Positions 12,260 through 30,814 of a stretch of 43,319 nucleotides of DNA are shown here, piece by piece. Each line of letters starts with the position of its first letter. Position 1 is the first letter of the stretch. The position numbers were made by a program, and so were the translations under genes. The notes beneath the pieces are model-generated. The model did not search any database, was not told the DNA's origin, and worked only from the letters and a program-made list of their open reading frames with translations. This DNA is from Didymodactylos carnosus (taxonomy: Eukaryota; Rotifera; Eurotatoria; Philodinida; Philodinidae), in NCBI GenBank assembly GCA_905250885.1, contig CAJNOQ010000692.1, positions 1 to 43,319 of the forward strand, given 5' to 3'.

Positions 12260-13143
12260 ACAAAATTTTAAAGGAGCAAAGTATAAAAGTTTTCAAAATG
12301 GTACATTTTCTGTTGTTTTGAGAAAAACAACGGAAATTAGCAAAAATGACATCTTTTGTGCGCTTCATAATATTTAAACTTTGAAATGAAAAAAAGACAT
12401 TTTGTGTAGAAAGTTTTCTGACATCCATTATTCATGCAAACAAACTAGTCCTTTTAATCTTCATTGTATTCTCAACTGAGCGTAATACCAACGAGATGTG
12501 CATAGTATATTAATTGCTTAAAACACACTATAAAACAAGCATCTTTTCCCTCTCTTCTTCTTGACAAATCCGCTTTTAACGTCCTTCGACATATTACAGT
12601 TAGAATGAAAAAGAAACATCGTATCACTAGTTTTTATTGTCAGATGTAATAATAATTGTTTTGATTACAATGATCTGTTTAAATTGCATTTCACGTTTTT
12701 TCGAATATTTTCATTTTATTCAAATTACATTCATGTATGTTCGAAAATGTCAAAATTCTATGTTTAATAGAATTTGAAAAAAGTGAAAAGCTATTTCAAC
12801 AGACTGCTATTATCGTGACAACTATTTTAAAAATACTATCCACTAATAAATCTAATATTCGTTATAATAAGCTTGATACACAAGAAATTGAGTTTAAAAA
12901 AAACACTGAAAAATGGTATACTGATCAATAAACTAACGTTGACATGAAAAACTATCATTGTTTTGAGAACAAATAAATACACTTATACAAAAGTTGTATG
13001 TACAATTAAAAACTAATTAACGATCTCTTATAATTAGAAAGATAAGAGTGTATTCTATAAAATATAGAGTATATAAATGACTAGATAAAAGACACGCACA
13101 AAACGAACAAAAAAAAACAGTCAGAGTTTAGAGAATCATTTAT

Positions 13144-15270
13144 TTAGTGTTTTCTTCTATTTTTTAAAAATGTTTCTTCATGATAAGATTGTTGATGTTT
13201 CTCATTGTCATCAGAACTTGAATCACTCGTGCTAGCGCTTAAACTTTGAGAATTACTATTATTATTTCGATTATTCCATAAATGTACTGTTGGATTTCTA
13301 CTTCCACGATTATTTGAAACATTTTCATACGGTATTTTCTTATTCGATGTATTTTTCTTCAATTCATAATCATTTACGATTGATGGATGTTGATCATAAT
13401 TTGTTTCCATACAACCAAGTTCCATCAAATCAGTTGGATCATCATCCTGATCAGTTAGCCGATGAGGTTGTTCTTCTTCATTTTCATCGTCCGATGATAA
13501 TGATTCGGATGTATCATAGTGTGACTGTTTGTTATTAATATTTAGATTATTAGACGCGTGATATAAGCTATTCTCATTATTGAAGTCACGATCATCGTCT
13601 GTTGATTCGCTTGTATCTGATTCATCTGTCTTTGTCTCTTCAACATGTCTGTTATAGGACTTAGAAGAACAAAAGAACAATATATGAAACAAAGAAAAAA
13701 ATCCTTTTTCTTGGTGATTAATAATTTTAGAAAAAATTCAGTCAAATCTTTTATCCTACCTTTTTCTTTATGGATGCTTTATTTCGTGTTGCATTTAAGT
13801 TTGTTTTCGCTGATGTTGGTTTGACTATTAACTAAAATTAAAAGAAAAACATATCAAAATAGATAAAATTCAAAATAAGCACAGTCTTTGTATTCATACC
13901 GGTGGATTTTGATTTAATGCTGCTGAATTATTCGTGAATTGACCGACTTTTTCCGATGCTGCTTGCAATGCATTTAATACCTGACACATTTGACTTTCTG
14001 TTGCTTCCAAACGAGATTGAAGTTGAGTGATTTCATTGTCATCTAAATAAATAGCGGTTCAGGCAACAAGTTTAATATTAGAGTTTGAAAATTATCATAT
14101 CTAGTCGCATCTGAGTGAAGAAAAAAAACATAAATTATATATTTTCAGCATACATAGTCTCACGATCATAGTTCACAAGTACAACTCTAATATTTGTTTG
14201 ATTTTAAAAGAATCACTTCTTAGTACTCTCAAAAATGAGTTGAAGTTAACAGAGATGAAAAATATAGAAGATTAAAGAATTTACCGAGTGCGCCTTTTGA
14301 TTGTTTTGTCATTAATTTTGAACTAATAAATGTGAGAGAACTTTTCATATCAGCCAATGTTTGATGCACTAAAGAGAGATCGAAGATGAATCTCTAATCT
14401 CTGTATTATATGAAACTTTTTTATTTAAATATTTTACTTTGTTTTTGTTCAGTAGTCATGAATTGTTCTGCTTCATTTTTCTTCTTTTTCTTTTGTTTTA
14501 AATATTCTATATATTCAGGATCCAAACCTGAATAATACATTCAACAAATTTATTTTCGTTTCAAATGTTATTTATTAATAATCTTACCAGTATAAAGACC
14601 AGTAGCATCTTCATCGTCATTATTTTGAAATTGTTTACTATCAGGATCCCAACGAATATTTTTATATTTTTCATTTAAATAATCTTTTTCTTTGTTTACA
14701 TTTCGTTTTGACACCACCTGCGTTTTCAATTTTAATATGAAAAATGATTATTAAAATCAAATGAACACAAATTTACCTTACACACTGTATAAATAAGATA
14801 AATTGATATGCCAATAGCATACATTGGTAAGGCAAATGTAATAAGAGATTTTGAACTACTATCAGATTTATCAGCGTGTACTCGCATTCCAGGATGTGGG
14901 CCACGCATATGCGGTGGCGAACCCTAAAATAAATCGGCTAATTAATGTATAATCTCGAGTAGAAAAAGTAATATACATGAATATATTCAACTTGATCGCC
15001 TTCACTAATTCCTTCACGTACCGGTGGTCGACGAAAATCTTAATAATAGAATAAAACACTTCAGAATTCCCACTGATTCGAATAGAAATTGACACTGCAG
15101 GTTGTTTTTCATGTGAAAAAGAATGGTAACATACTTGTTTCATCATCTCGTGTAGGAGGATTTAATCCAAATGTATTACGCGCTATTGGCCAAAAAATTC
15201 TTGGTATAAGCACAGCAAAACAGCCAAAAACAATGGCAAATACAATACTTGGACGAGTAAATACTGACAT
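13144..15270 (-). CDS. RIC3: RIC-3-like chaperone of nicotinic acetylcholine receptors
   Basis: Nine exons: 15135-15270, 14977-15038, 14777-14923, 14588-14717, 14438-14527, 14285-14368, 13900-14042, 13760-13831, 13144-13659; joined 459 aa. RIC-3 proteins are ER membrane chaperones that help assembly of acetylcholine (and 5-HT3) receptors. Features: N-terminal hydrophobic segment (about residues 8-27, IVFAIVFGCFAVLIP), a Pro/Gly/Arg-rich linker with GPHPGMR, a second membrane segment (about 88-110, LPMYAIGISIYLIYTVCK), then charged sequence with IRWDPDS and a coiled coil (about 220-255, EITQLQSRLEATESQM). The C-terminal 170 residues are acidic, Ser/Asn-rich and low in complexity. This order is the RIC-3 layout. 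The ATG follows directly on an acceptor-like TTGTTTTAG. Exons 5 to 8 are less conserved, but phases agree throughout. Confidence 0.88.
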
Positions 15271-17470
15271 CTAAAACAAGAATCGACTACTCGAAGATTT
15301 TAACAATAGTTGTGTATATTTCGCTCGTACGAAATTTTTCTTTATGCTTTAGATTTCAGAGGTAAAAAATGTTCTTCGAAGAAAATTCTCTACGAAATAT
15401 ATTTTTTCTTCACTTTCTTCTTTCTCATTTTCAAAGAAATAAGTATAATAAATGTATGGTGAATTATACAAGGTAAACCGACCTAAATAGCAGAAGAAAC
15501 AGAGATGACCATGATCCTTTACACATTGAAAAAAACTATTAATGATTTCAATATGTCCATTGTCTTAATAAATATTTTATATTCAACGTTTAATAATCAC
15601 AAGTCTTATTCTTTGCTACGCTAGTGGAATTAAAATTATCGAACACTGTTACATGTGGTGTTATTCATTGTTTGATATATTTAATTGTTAACGTAAAATA
15701 GATTCGATATTAATTTTGTAATAAAATTAGTCTTCGTTAATTATCGAAGTTGGTTAACATTTTCAAACAAATGGAGTGAAAAATCAATACCATCATTCGG
15801 TGCTAATCTACTAGATGCGATGATTCATTATATTTTCCATTATATGCCGTTGATCAATGACTGAGGGAACAAACTACGCCAGTAACATATATAGTCTAGA
15901 TAGTTTGATACCCTAAAATTAATTATTAAATCTTCAACATTATACAACGTTATGACATGAAAATTGATTTTTCAGTCGTTAGTAATTTTTATTGATAACA
16001 CAATGATACGTTTGTTGATATATCATATTTTATCATATTCTGGAAAATTCGATGTATGCAATAAATTCGTTCATTAATTCAAGTTGGCTAATTTTATTAC
16101 AAAATTAATATCGAATCTATTTTACGTTAACAATTAAATATATCAAACAATGAATAACACCACATGTAACAGTGTTCGATAATTTTAATTCCACTAGCGT
16201 AGTAAAAGAATAAGACTTGTGATTATTAAACGTTGAATATAAAATATTTATTAAGACAATTGACATATTGAAGTCGTTTATGACACGATTAATGAGAGTA
16301 TTCGAATTGTGTAATGAATAAATCAAATCTTTGAATGTGAGACATCTGAATATTTTTGAATTTTGTCTGAAGATTCTTTTAGAGTTAAAGTCATTATTTG
16401 TATATAATCTAAAAATAAAAGAAATACAGAAGAGTAATTGTTGTTCAAGACTTGAAGCCTCTTTAAACTTGCAATCACAGAAGTATCAAAGCTTTACTTA
16501 AACCGATTGATGATAGAGCATTTTTGATAGAATAAATTTCTCTCTCCATAAACCTACGCGTAAACTGTGAAAGCTTCATATTAGATATAGAAAGGACCTG
16601 TTCGTTATACTTTCGATTTTTAAGCAAGTTTTTGTCTTTCTTCAATATTTTCAAGAAGTAGAGAAGATTTAACGAATGAATATTCTACGCTTTACACAAA
16701 GTTGCATAGCTCTGAAAATTTACGAAACAGAAAGGAGAAAAAGCGCAAATATTTGACCCTATCCTGCTAGTAGGTTTAATTTGACACGGATATTGAACTG
16801 CAGAAGTAAGATAAGTATCAATAATGAGTAGATCTTACATTACTCATTCGTCTGGACATTGAAAAACAACAATAGGACAGAATCAAGACGTTAGCTGTAT
16901 ATGATACGAGTATTACTTAACGGAACTAAGTACACACGTCTTGGTTAACTGTTAATTCATGCTTGTATGCACGATGTACTCTAACAAATTTTTCCTTTTC
17001 AACCAAATTTGTATTTTAAAAGACAAAAAAGGGAACGAGAGCGACAGAGCGATAATAAAGCAGCAAAAGAAAAAAAATAGTAATATTAGTAGCATTAGTA
17101 GCAATAATATACAAAAAAAAATCATTCAAGGCAGCACACAGTATCTAGTAATAAAAAACACTCTAAACAAACAACCAAACAAAAGAAAACGAGAGAGAAA
17201 GGAAAACAAACGTGAACTCGTTGTGCTATATGCCTTTAATCCTTGTTTCTGAGAAGCTGAACAAAATAAAAAACAGGGAAAAAGAAGAACAAGAGCCAAA
17301 AGCCCGGTTAACTAAACAGAAAGAAAACGAGAAAGAGAAAAAGAAAAAGAAAAAGAGAGACTAGTACAGAGGTGTATATGTGAAAACATAGTTGATTCGA
17401 CTAGTTGATAGATAGATATAATAATAATTATTATTATTGTTCATTGCATGTTTGTTCGTTTAATTTAATT
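15271..17470. other. 2.2-kb intergenic region with a foldback element
   Basis: It contains the inverted-repeat element listed separately. Past 16280 it turns purine-rich on the plus strand (17020-17360: long runs of A, AG and AGT), ending in an ATT microsatellite near 17420-17440. The 97-codon plus frame at 16959-17252 is Lys/Asn/Ser repeat translation and is not supported as a gene. Confidence 0.5.
15541..16278. mobile_element. Foldback (inverted-repeat) element, about 740 bp
   Basis: The arm 15541-15730 and the reverse complement of 16088-16278 are about 97% identical over 190 bp, with only a few substitutions and one indel. The 357-bp centre is AT-rich with no open frame of note. A foldback or MITE-like non-autonomous element is the simplest reading. 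The two inner ends are sharp (CTAATTTTATTAC), while the outer ends fade. I could not define a target-site duplication. Confidence 0.85.
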
Positions 17471-18629
<1,159 letters not shown>

Positions 18630-19995
18630 AGAGAAGTTTCACAATCACTTTGTATCTGAAAAGTAATGAGTAGTCTATTTTTTCTGGAAACAAAATGGTA
18701 CATAATACAACAGAAATTTCAAAATCGACTAGAACTAAAGTTTTTTCAGTAGCCTATCTACTTCTCAGAAAGTATTGACTAACAATGATTAAATATTAAC
18801 ATGAATATATTATTGCATTAACTTGCTACAGAAACAAGCAATTTAGAAACAAAGAGAAAGACGATGTATAATCGCACTACGGTGTCTGCTTATAAATGAA
18901 CCAATAAAATCGTCTTATATAAATTGCTAAAATGAAGAAGGGTTAAGCGTCAATGACTTCTACTTTCGGAGCTCGAAATCAGTGCACCTTAGAGCGCTTT
19001 TGATGATTGATACTACATTATATACTGAATGTAATTTTTTGACATATATTAGTCATGAGGTTAATAACTATAGTAGCGACATCGTTGCTGAGCAACGAAA
19101 TCTGTAAGCACACGAATGGTGTGGCAGAGTTGGTGGCATTGTAATAGTAGAAACTAAAGAATCTCATTCTTGACATATACAATTGCTGAGCGATTGATAT
19201 GTCTTATCTTCGCAATAATTACTACGTGATGTGATATTCACTCGGCCTTTTAAACATGAAAACATTTATGTTTTGAAACTTGCCAATTGTTTAGTTCTAG
19301 AAACAAGGTAATAAACTCTATCAACACTTTGGTTTTTGTGTTCATCTTATGCCAAATATGTTCATGTTTAAAGATATTTTAGTCATACGTTCTCACTGCA
19401 CGATCACATATACATACAGTAGACACGAAAATTATCTGGTTACCTTGTGGCCTGAATTTTATTTTAAAAATACAAAAAATACAAAAAAATAAATCGCTCG
19501 CGCTATTGAAATAGCAACCGTTCTGAAATTTTTTTACTACGGCAGGTTTAAAGAGGAATAAATCTACACAAAACAAACTATTCCTACAATAAGTAACCGA
19601 TAAACTGTATGTTAATCATTTCTGGCTACTGTAAATGTAGCCGAAAAAGAGGAAAACTACAACACAAAATATTCATTGAAAAAGGTTGAAAGAATGAGAA
19701 TGATCCGAACTGCTGTGTAATTGAATAATAAATTAAATCAAATATGAACATACAGTGACCATTTAATTTTGGTATCTATTATAGATCATTTTAGTCTTAT
19801 CGAAACACCACGATTATATTATCTGACAAAAGAACTGAATATATGTGCACTTTGATTTTGTTATACAAGAAAAATTCCTAGAAAACAAGCAAAATCAATA
19901 AATAAAATACGATCTTGACATTTTCAAGACTTATAAAAATAGAAAATATGTTATATACGTAGATAAATATTTCTTTCCATAAATAAATCCAAATT
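18630..19995. other. Intergenic region between the BLM and Rho genes
   Basis: This is the 5' flank of the Rho gene and 3' flank of the helicase gene, about 1.4 kb and AT-rich. The only structured site seen is a palindromic GTTGCTGAGCAAC at 19084-19096. No gene is supported; the 65-codon minus frame at 19379-19576 has no recognisable content. Confidence 0.45.
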
Positions 19996-25112
<5,117 letters not shown>

Positions 25113-25286
25113 AATCTGAAATACACAAAAATTTAAAATAGCACATTGTTTTCACTTTTTCATATCCGACTGATAATAGATAGCACAATGTCTAATCAAA
25201 GAGAGAAGGCACAACTATTTCTTTACATTTTTTATTTAACGTATTTTGACCATTTTACAGAGAATAACGAAAATCAAAACAAAAAG

Positions 25287-25832
25287 TTAAGAATCAGTTG
25301 GAGGAGATACTGTTGTTTCTATGTCCATTGCGTATAAACTTTTTGGATCTGATGGAACAAAAATTTTTCGTGGTGTCTCATAATTGCCAATTCCAGCAGC
25401 TTGGTCTGCTTCTTTACTAGTGAAGGCCTCTGTTTGTAGTTCTTTCACACTAAAATAAATTTCGAATATTTAGACACTATTGATGATACACGTAGTGAAG
25501 CTTACCGTCTTTTGTGAACTTTGCTTTTTATATGATGTTGTAGATCAGAGTCATTGATAAAATGGCGACTAAATCCGTAAGCAAAGCAAGAATATATATA
25601 GAAAAATCAGCATTTTGTTTGCAAATACTTACGCACAATAAAGGCAATAATTCTGCCCTAATCCAGGTAAGTCATAATCTACTGCTTGATTCAAAAGCTC
25701 TTTAGCTTTCAATGGTATCATATGGTTTTGAATTTCATCGATATCTTTAGTTTTTCGTTTTGTTTTTAATACTTTACCTTGACGTGATACACCTCCATGA
25801 CTATGATTTTTTGATCTCGTTTTTTTAGGCAT
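25287..25832 (-). CDS. ZNF593: ZNF593/Bud20-like C2H2 zinc-finger protein
   Basis: Three exons: 25633-25832, 25506-25568, 25287-25449; joined 141 aa (human ZNF593 134 aa). ZNF593, the relative of yeast Bud20, is a nuclear shuttling factor linked to pre-60S ribosome export. Sequence in order: basic N terminus with DIDEIQ, then DYDLPGLGQNYC, a single C2H2 finger split by two introns (C-x2-C: YCLYCARHF; H-x5-H: LQHHIKSKVHKRR), then VKELQTEAFTSKEADQAAG. This is the family layout (DLPG.G...C..C...F....L..H..SK.HK.R). A TTCTAG acceptor-like site lies 7 bp before the ATG. Its stop is only 174 bp upstream of the BLM-type start, the closest spacing in the window. Confidence 0.94.
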
Positions 25833-28183
25833 GTTTTATCTAGAACAAAACTTGAATAGTTGAAAGACTGGCACTAGTAATTGTCATTAGTGATTTATCG
25901 TAGTGTACATGTAGATGAGATATTGTAAAAATTACGGGGATAATTATACATGATTCAGATTTACGCATCTTGAACTATTCGTTTATATATAGTTATCTGA
26001 CTATGGACAGATGCGAAGCAATTCTTACATAAAATATTCAACAACTAATGACTTACAGAGATGGTGAAATAAACAAAAAAAAATTTAACAAGACAGAAAC
26101 CTTTCTAGTCCTATAGTTTAAGAGATAAAATTCTTTCTTTTACTTCATTCTGATCGTCATACTTGTGGGAAAAAAGTTAAGTAACCTTTTTGGAATGTTT
26201 TGTTTCGCCGCTGAGAAATTCAATTTTTTCGATAACAGTGAAAAAACAATAAAATTGGGATCGTACTTTGCAGTTTGTTCTACTAAAATTCAACTTTTCG
26301 ACTGAGTTGAAACTTGTGTGCTTCGGAAGTTTTAGATAATTTTGGATTTCGAGTAGAAATTCGGAACTATTCTGCTCGCGTTTTGCAGATTCTGAGTCCA
26401 TTTTAGCTTCTAAAATTTCCAAAATTAACTTTTCAGACTCAGTTTTCAATCAAGAAAAAATGGTTTTGAAATTTTAAAAGATGATCAAACATGAAAGTTT
26501 TATTTATCATTTAAATAAAATGCCCATGTTTTTGCCACTTTTCAAAAATCAATATTTTGAAATTTTTTGACTAAAAAATGTCTTCCGAAAATTTGAAATC
26601 GAGTTTTTTCTACGAAACTCGATGAGCGCTATACAATCGTGCCAAAAAAACGAGAAAAAGAAACATGCTCCCTTTTTGAATTGCCGGTCCCTTACCGACA
26701 GAGAAATAGAAACAGTTCAGAGGATAATTGTGAGTGTTGTCTGAATAATATAAATGTATAGTGAGAAAAACTTCTCATATCTCAAGACGAACTTCCTGTG
26801 TCTGTGCGTTTATTAATACAGGCATACATTTCTAAATACGTAACTTTCAAGGCGTATGCATGTAGAGATATATGACTCAGAAGAAATACACTGATCATTT
26901 TAACAGTTCGAGTTTTTCCTTCTCTCACACCATAACCGATAAACTGAGCCCTTGCTCTTCTTGATTTCTGACAATTTTTCTTTATTTTTTTCTTATTCTG
27001 AGCTTGACTCCCTAAATATGATTGTTTCAAAGCAACAACAAACTAAATTAAAGCTAAAAATTTAGCAAAAATTCATATACGCATATTTTATTTTCATTCC
27101 ACTTTACGCGTTACATGTCGCTCTTCTATTGCACAACACAGTTTTGTCCATTTCTCTTGTCACTTGTTATTAATAAAATTATGATTTTTATGTTCAAGCC
27201 TATCAAAACAGACCCAGTCTGAATCCAAGTCTAGACTGTCCACCTCTGGAATCAAGAGGATTAAATATTAAAAAAATTTATGATACAACTTTATGTTTAG
27301 AGAGCTTTATTTGACTGCCCTGAAGCTTAAAGTACAGATTAGTCAAACATTTCAACAATAAAATCTGACACGCTTATAGAATTCATGAAGACTTTTGTTT
27401 GACGGTTGTTTTTGGTCAACATGTGAAGATTTTTCTGGCAAAGCGTCTTTTTAAAAAGTCGGCTGAATTTAAAGACTCTTCACCGACTATTTCGACAGGC
27501 AACTCACTAGCCGTGAGTGTTCTAAACTAGCTGCTTGTAATAGTTCTCAGTCTCTTACAGTTTATCAGATCAAGAGACACTTATTTACGAGATAATCGTA
27601 CTATTTACTGCAACCATAATCATAAAAGACAGAATAAAGATTTCCAAACATTCAGCAGACAATATCAAAACTTAGAAGGATTCTCGCTTCCCCACTCTGA
27701 TTCCTTTGATGAATTGGCCAATGTCAATGAGGATTTGATTAATCTGAGCATCAAAAGTAGATTGTATTCGTTGAGTCTTAATATGACTCTGTATCTAACA
27801 TAAAATATCATGACTGATAGACGTAGATGGCACTTATTTTGACCGTTGATCAAACCAGTTACTGATTGTCCACTTGATGTACGAATCAGAATACGTAGTT
27901 GAATGCACTATGTTTTCTGATACTTATTGAACCTATCGCTGGAATTTTTGTTAAATAATTCTCTAGTTTTTCACTAGTTCAACAAGACATTGCAGAATAA
28001 AAAGTACTCACGGAGGCCTGTCGTCCGAACAACACTGGTATTAATGGATATACATTATCTGTTCATTTAGTCTCATCCTTCTCAGTACAGAACTAGCTCA
28101 ACTGTTTAAGTAATTTACGTTTGCTGATTATTATACTGTTTCTTGTCTTCATTTCAATTTCTATAACTTAAGATGTACTAAAA
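25833..28183. other. 2.35-kb intergenic region, divergent promoters of ZNF593 and PPP1R42
   Basis: It is the only divergent gene interval, so regulatory sites of both genes should lie here. It is AT-rich. Open frames on the minus strand (26177-26449, 26782-27030, 27665-27853) show no known motif, signal peptide or splice support, and I do not call them genes. No repeat, RNA gene or transposon end could be identified with confidence. Confidence 0.4.
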
Positions 28184-30814
28184 ATGGTGAAGTTAACCAC
28201 CGAACTTATCGTAAAGCAAGGTCCAGGTCATAACAAAAGACGTGCTGATGAATCTTCTGTGCATTATCTATCTCGTATCACACATCTTCAATTTCCAAGT
28301 CGTGGAATAGACTCTGTTGTACGTATTTTGCAGATACTTCATGTATACTGAGCCTCAATGTTATGAATTACTAATACTTGGATTTTTGCATTAGTAAATA
28401 ATGCTACATGGACAGATATAAATCGTTGAGTAGAATGTAGAAGTAGACGCTTTTGATGAAGCAATCTTTGTTTTATCTAACACTTAAAACTTCCTAAATA
28501 AACTGCTGTATTTCATTTTAATCATATTATTTTCTTTTCTTGTTTAGGATATCATTCCGGCTTGTCGACATTTAACAGTAATATACCTTTATGACAATGC
28601 GCTAACCAAAATAGAAAATTTAAATTTTGCTGAAAATTTGACACATCTTTATTTACAAAACAATCGCTTACAAAAATTGGAAAATTTGGACTTTTGTCCA
28701 AAGTTACAAAAATTGTAAGTATAAATATCTCTCGTAAAAGTGGAATTTGGAATTTTTTTGTTCAGATATTTAGGTGGTAATCAACTTCGTGTATTGGAAG
28801 GATTAGACAAGTGTGTTAATTTAACAGAACTTTATGTGGAAAATCAACATTTACCTGAGGGAGAAAAACTCGTTTTTGAGCCACGAACTATACAAGCGTT
28901 AGCAAAAATTTTGCGTGAGTACTGCTATTGTAAATTAATGTTTGTTTATTTTAATCAAACTTTTTCGATCTTATGCTGGCAGTTACTATATCTTTGGGTA
29001 AATTTCAGCGATTGTATTTATTTAGAAGTATTAAATGTAAGTGGCAATAATTTGGATAGTTTGGTCGAATTGAGTGTATTAGTATATCTCGAAGAACTAA
29101 CAGCAAGTAATAATAATTTACAAAATCTCCGAGAATTAGTTCAGTTACTAAGTATATGGCCAAAATTAAAACGTCTTGATACAAATCGAAATCCAATATG
29201 TTTGAAAGCACGTTATCGTGAACGTTTAATTGTTGTTTCAACTACACTTGGTATGCCAAATAATCAAATTAGATCAAAAATATTTATTGTCATATTATCG
29301 TTCACTTGTTTAGAGGTACTTGATGGAAAACCAATAACAGAGAATTCACGTCGGTTTTTAGTAAACTGGAAAGCATCTCGTGAAGCACAACAAAAACGTG
29401 AGACAACGATGCCAGATATGAATGATCTTAGTGGTGATTTTCAATCATCACATATAAATGGAGGAGACTCAAATGGAATAAATGGTAAATAAAAATCTTT
29501 TTAAAGAAATTCAGAATAAAATAAATGTTCTCATACAAGCGTTCAGTTAGAAAAATAATATTAAAGACACATATGGATTATAAACTTTAGTATCTATGTT
29601 TTTGCCAAGTATTCATACCAATGTTAGACGAGTGAGATCAATGCCAATCTATATACGACCAGGTTCGTGTTGTCAATTTTTGTATTAATTTTTGATTTTT
29701 CTTCTTCTGGTTGTATATATTGTTTGTTGGCACAGGTGTGTTATTATTTTAGCGATTCGTCGTAGTGACTCAGCTAAAATAGGTATATTCTTGCAATCAG
29801 TTAGACTTAGCTAATTAAATTAGATTATTGTTGATAAATTATTTTCTCATTTACTTTTAAATCTAATTAGCAATCAATCATAGCTATTATCAATAGCATT
29901 GCTGTTTTACTCTATTACAATGTCGCTGATTAGTTAGACAAAAAATTACATTCAGCTAAAAATCGACATCTCTAATAATACATTTTATATTAACCATAGG
30001 ATGTTTTTATTTGCTATATTTAATTATAAACAATGATACTTTATTTAAACAAAAAAACAATAATCTGTATTCATCTACTATACCGAACTTCTTTGCTTTG
30101 ATTTTGACATAATGTTCGGGTAAATCGCGTGTAATTCTAATTATTCTTAAACTGCTTATACATATATACACTTTTCTTGGAATCAATTTTTTTAACATAA
30201 CATAATTTATTATTTTTAGATTTAGTCTTTCTTTTTTTCTCTATTGTACATTTTTACGTACAAGAGTTCAACTGCTTGCTTCATTTTAAATTGGTAATCA
30301 CATGGTAGAGGCGGATCCCTTAAAATTGTCTCACGAAATTATAGATAATATAATTCTTTTCAAATTTTTATCTTCCTATTACTTCAAAAATCAATTGATA
30401 AGAGAAGAAAAAAAAAAAATTCTGAACTATGTTCAACGATGAATGAACTGAACGTATTTGTATATATCACCTAGTGAGACGGTTTCCATTATTTAATTTA
30501 GATTATCATAGAAATAGTTTAAAACCCGACAATATTCCACTAGTAAAAAAAGGATTGTTTCCAATGGCACTTGTTGAAAATGCACAAAGGTGAGTATTCT
30601 CTTTTAATTAACGTTAATTTTAACCAAACATTTTTTTTCTTAAATTCTAATTTTATTTAGAAAATTAACTGCAACTACGAGAAATGAAAAATTTTCGGCA
30701 TTATTTACTAGTGGCACACTACCTTCATCTGGTACTCATCATCCTCCATTATCTTCTAATCGTTTGCATACAGTAACTTTTGTTGAACCGTCGACAAAAT
30801 CGTTACTTAAATAA
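28184..30814 (+). CDS. PPP1R42: Leucine-rich-repeat protein phosphatase 1 regulatory subunit 42
   Basis: Seven exons: 28184-28318, 28548-28714, 28766-28914, 29026-29250, 29314-29484, 30502-30589, 30661-30814; joined 362 aa. PPP1R42 (LRRC67) binds protein phosphatase 1 and is linked to centrosome/cilium and spermatid functions. It starts MVKLTTELIVKQGPG, followed by SDS22-like 22-residue LRRs: LTVIYLYDNALTKIENLNF, LTHLYLQNNRLQKLENLDF, LQKLYLGGNQLRVLEGLD, then VENQHLPEGEKLVFEPRT, LQVLNVSGNNLDSL, an LRR cap (NPICLKARYRERLIVVS, LEVLDGKPI) and NWKASREAQQKRE. The VENQ-LP-GEKL-F-PRT segment is characteristic of this family. The exon-4 acceptor was set at 29025 because the upstream alternative breaks the frame. 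The last two exons encode a Ser/Thr-rich tail, reached through a 1017-bp intron with matching phase. Confidence 0.92.
29485..30501 (+). other. Long intron 5 of PPP1R42
   Basis: This 1017-bp intron is many times longer than the other introns of the gene. It is AT-rich. If the donor is skipped, translation stops 2 codons later (29492), giving a shorter protein of about 286 aa. No nested gene or RNA was recognised; the minus frame 30007-30198 has no support. Confidence 0.6.

Larger units (their letters stand above)
10863..13143. other. 2.3-kb intergenic region with diverged direct repeats and hairpins
   Basis: No gene is convincingly present. It contains two pairs of direct repeats (11168-11208 with 11562-11599, and 11229-11256 with 11751-11776). 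A 20-bp hairpin with three mismatches sits at 12211-12259, followed by a smaller hairpin near 12312-12332. A 64-codon plus-strand frame (12737-12931) has no recognisable motif. The composition suggests old mobile-element remnants. Confidence 0.45.

Noticed and set aside
12737-12931. 64-codon plus-strand ORF starting MFENVKILCLIEF
   Set aside because: Without a known motif, splice partner or conserved neighbour it is indistinguishable from chance in AT-rich DNA.
13290-13538. Plus-strand ORF opposite RIC3 exon 9
   Set aside because: Shadow of the low-complexity acidic RIC3 tail on the other strand.
16959-17252. 97-codon plus-strand ORF rich in Lys, Asn and Ser
   Set aside because: It is the translation of purine-rich low-complexity DNA downstream of the Rho gene.
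19084-19096. RFX X-box-like palindrome GTTGCTGAGCAAC
   Set aside because: It fits the X-box pattern but sits about 450 bp upstream of a Rho gene, not before the cilium-linked PPP1R42; one 13-bp match is expected by chance fairly often.
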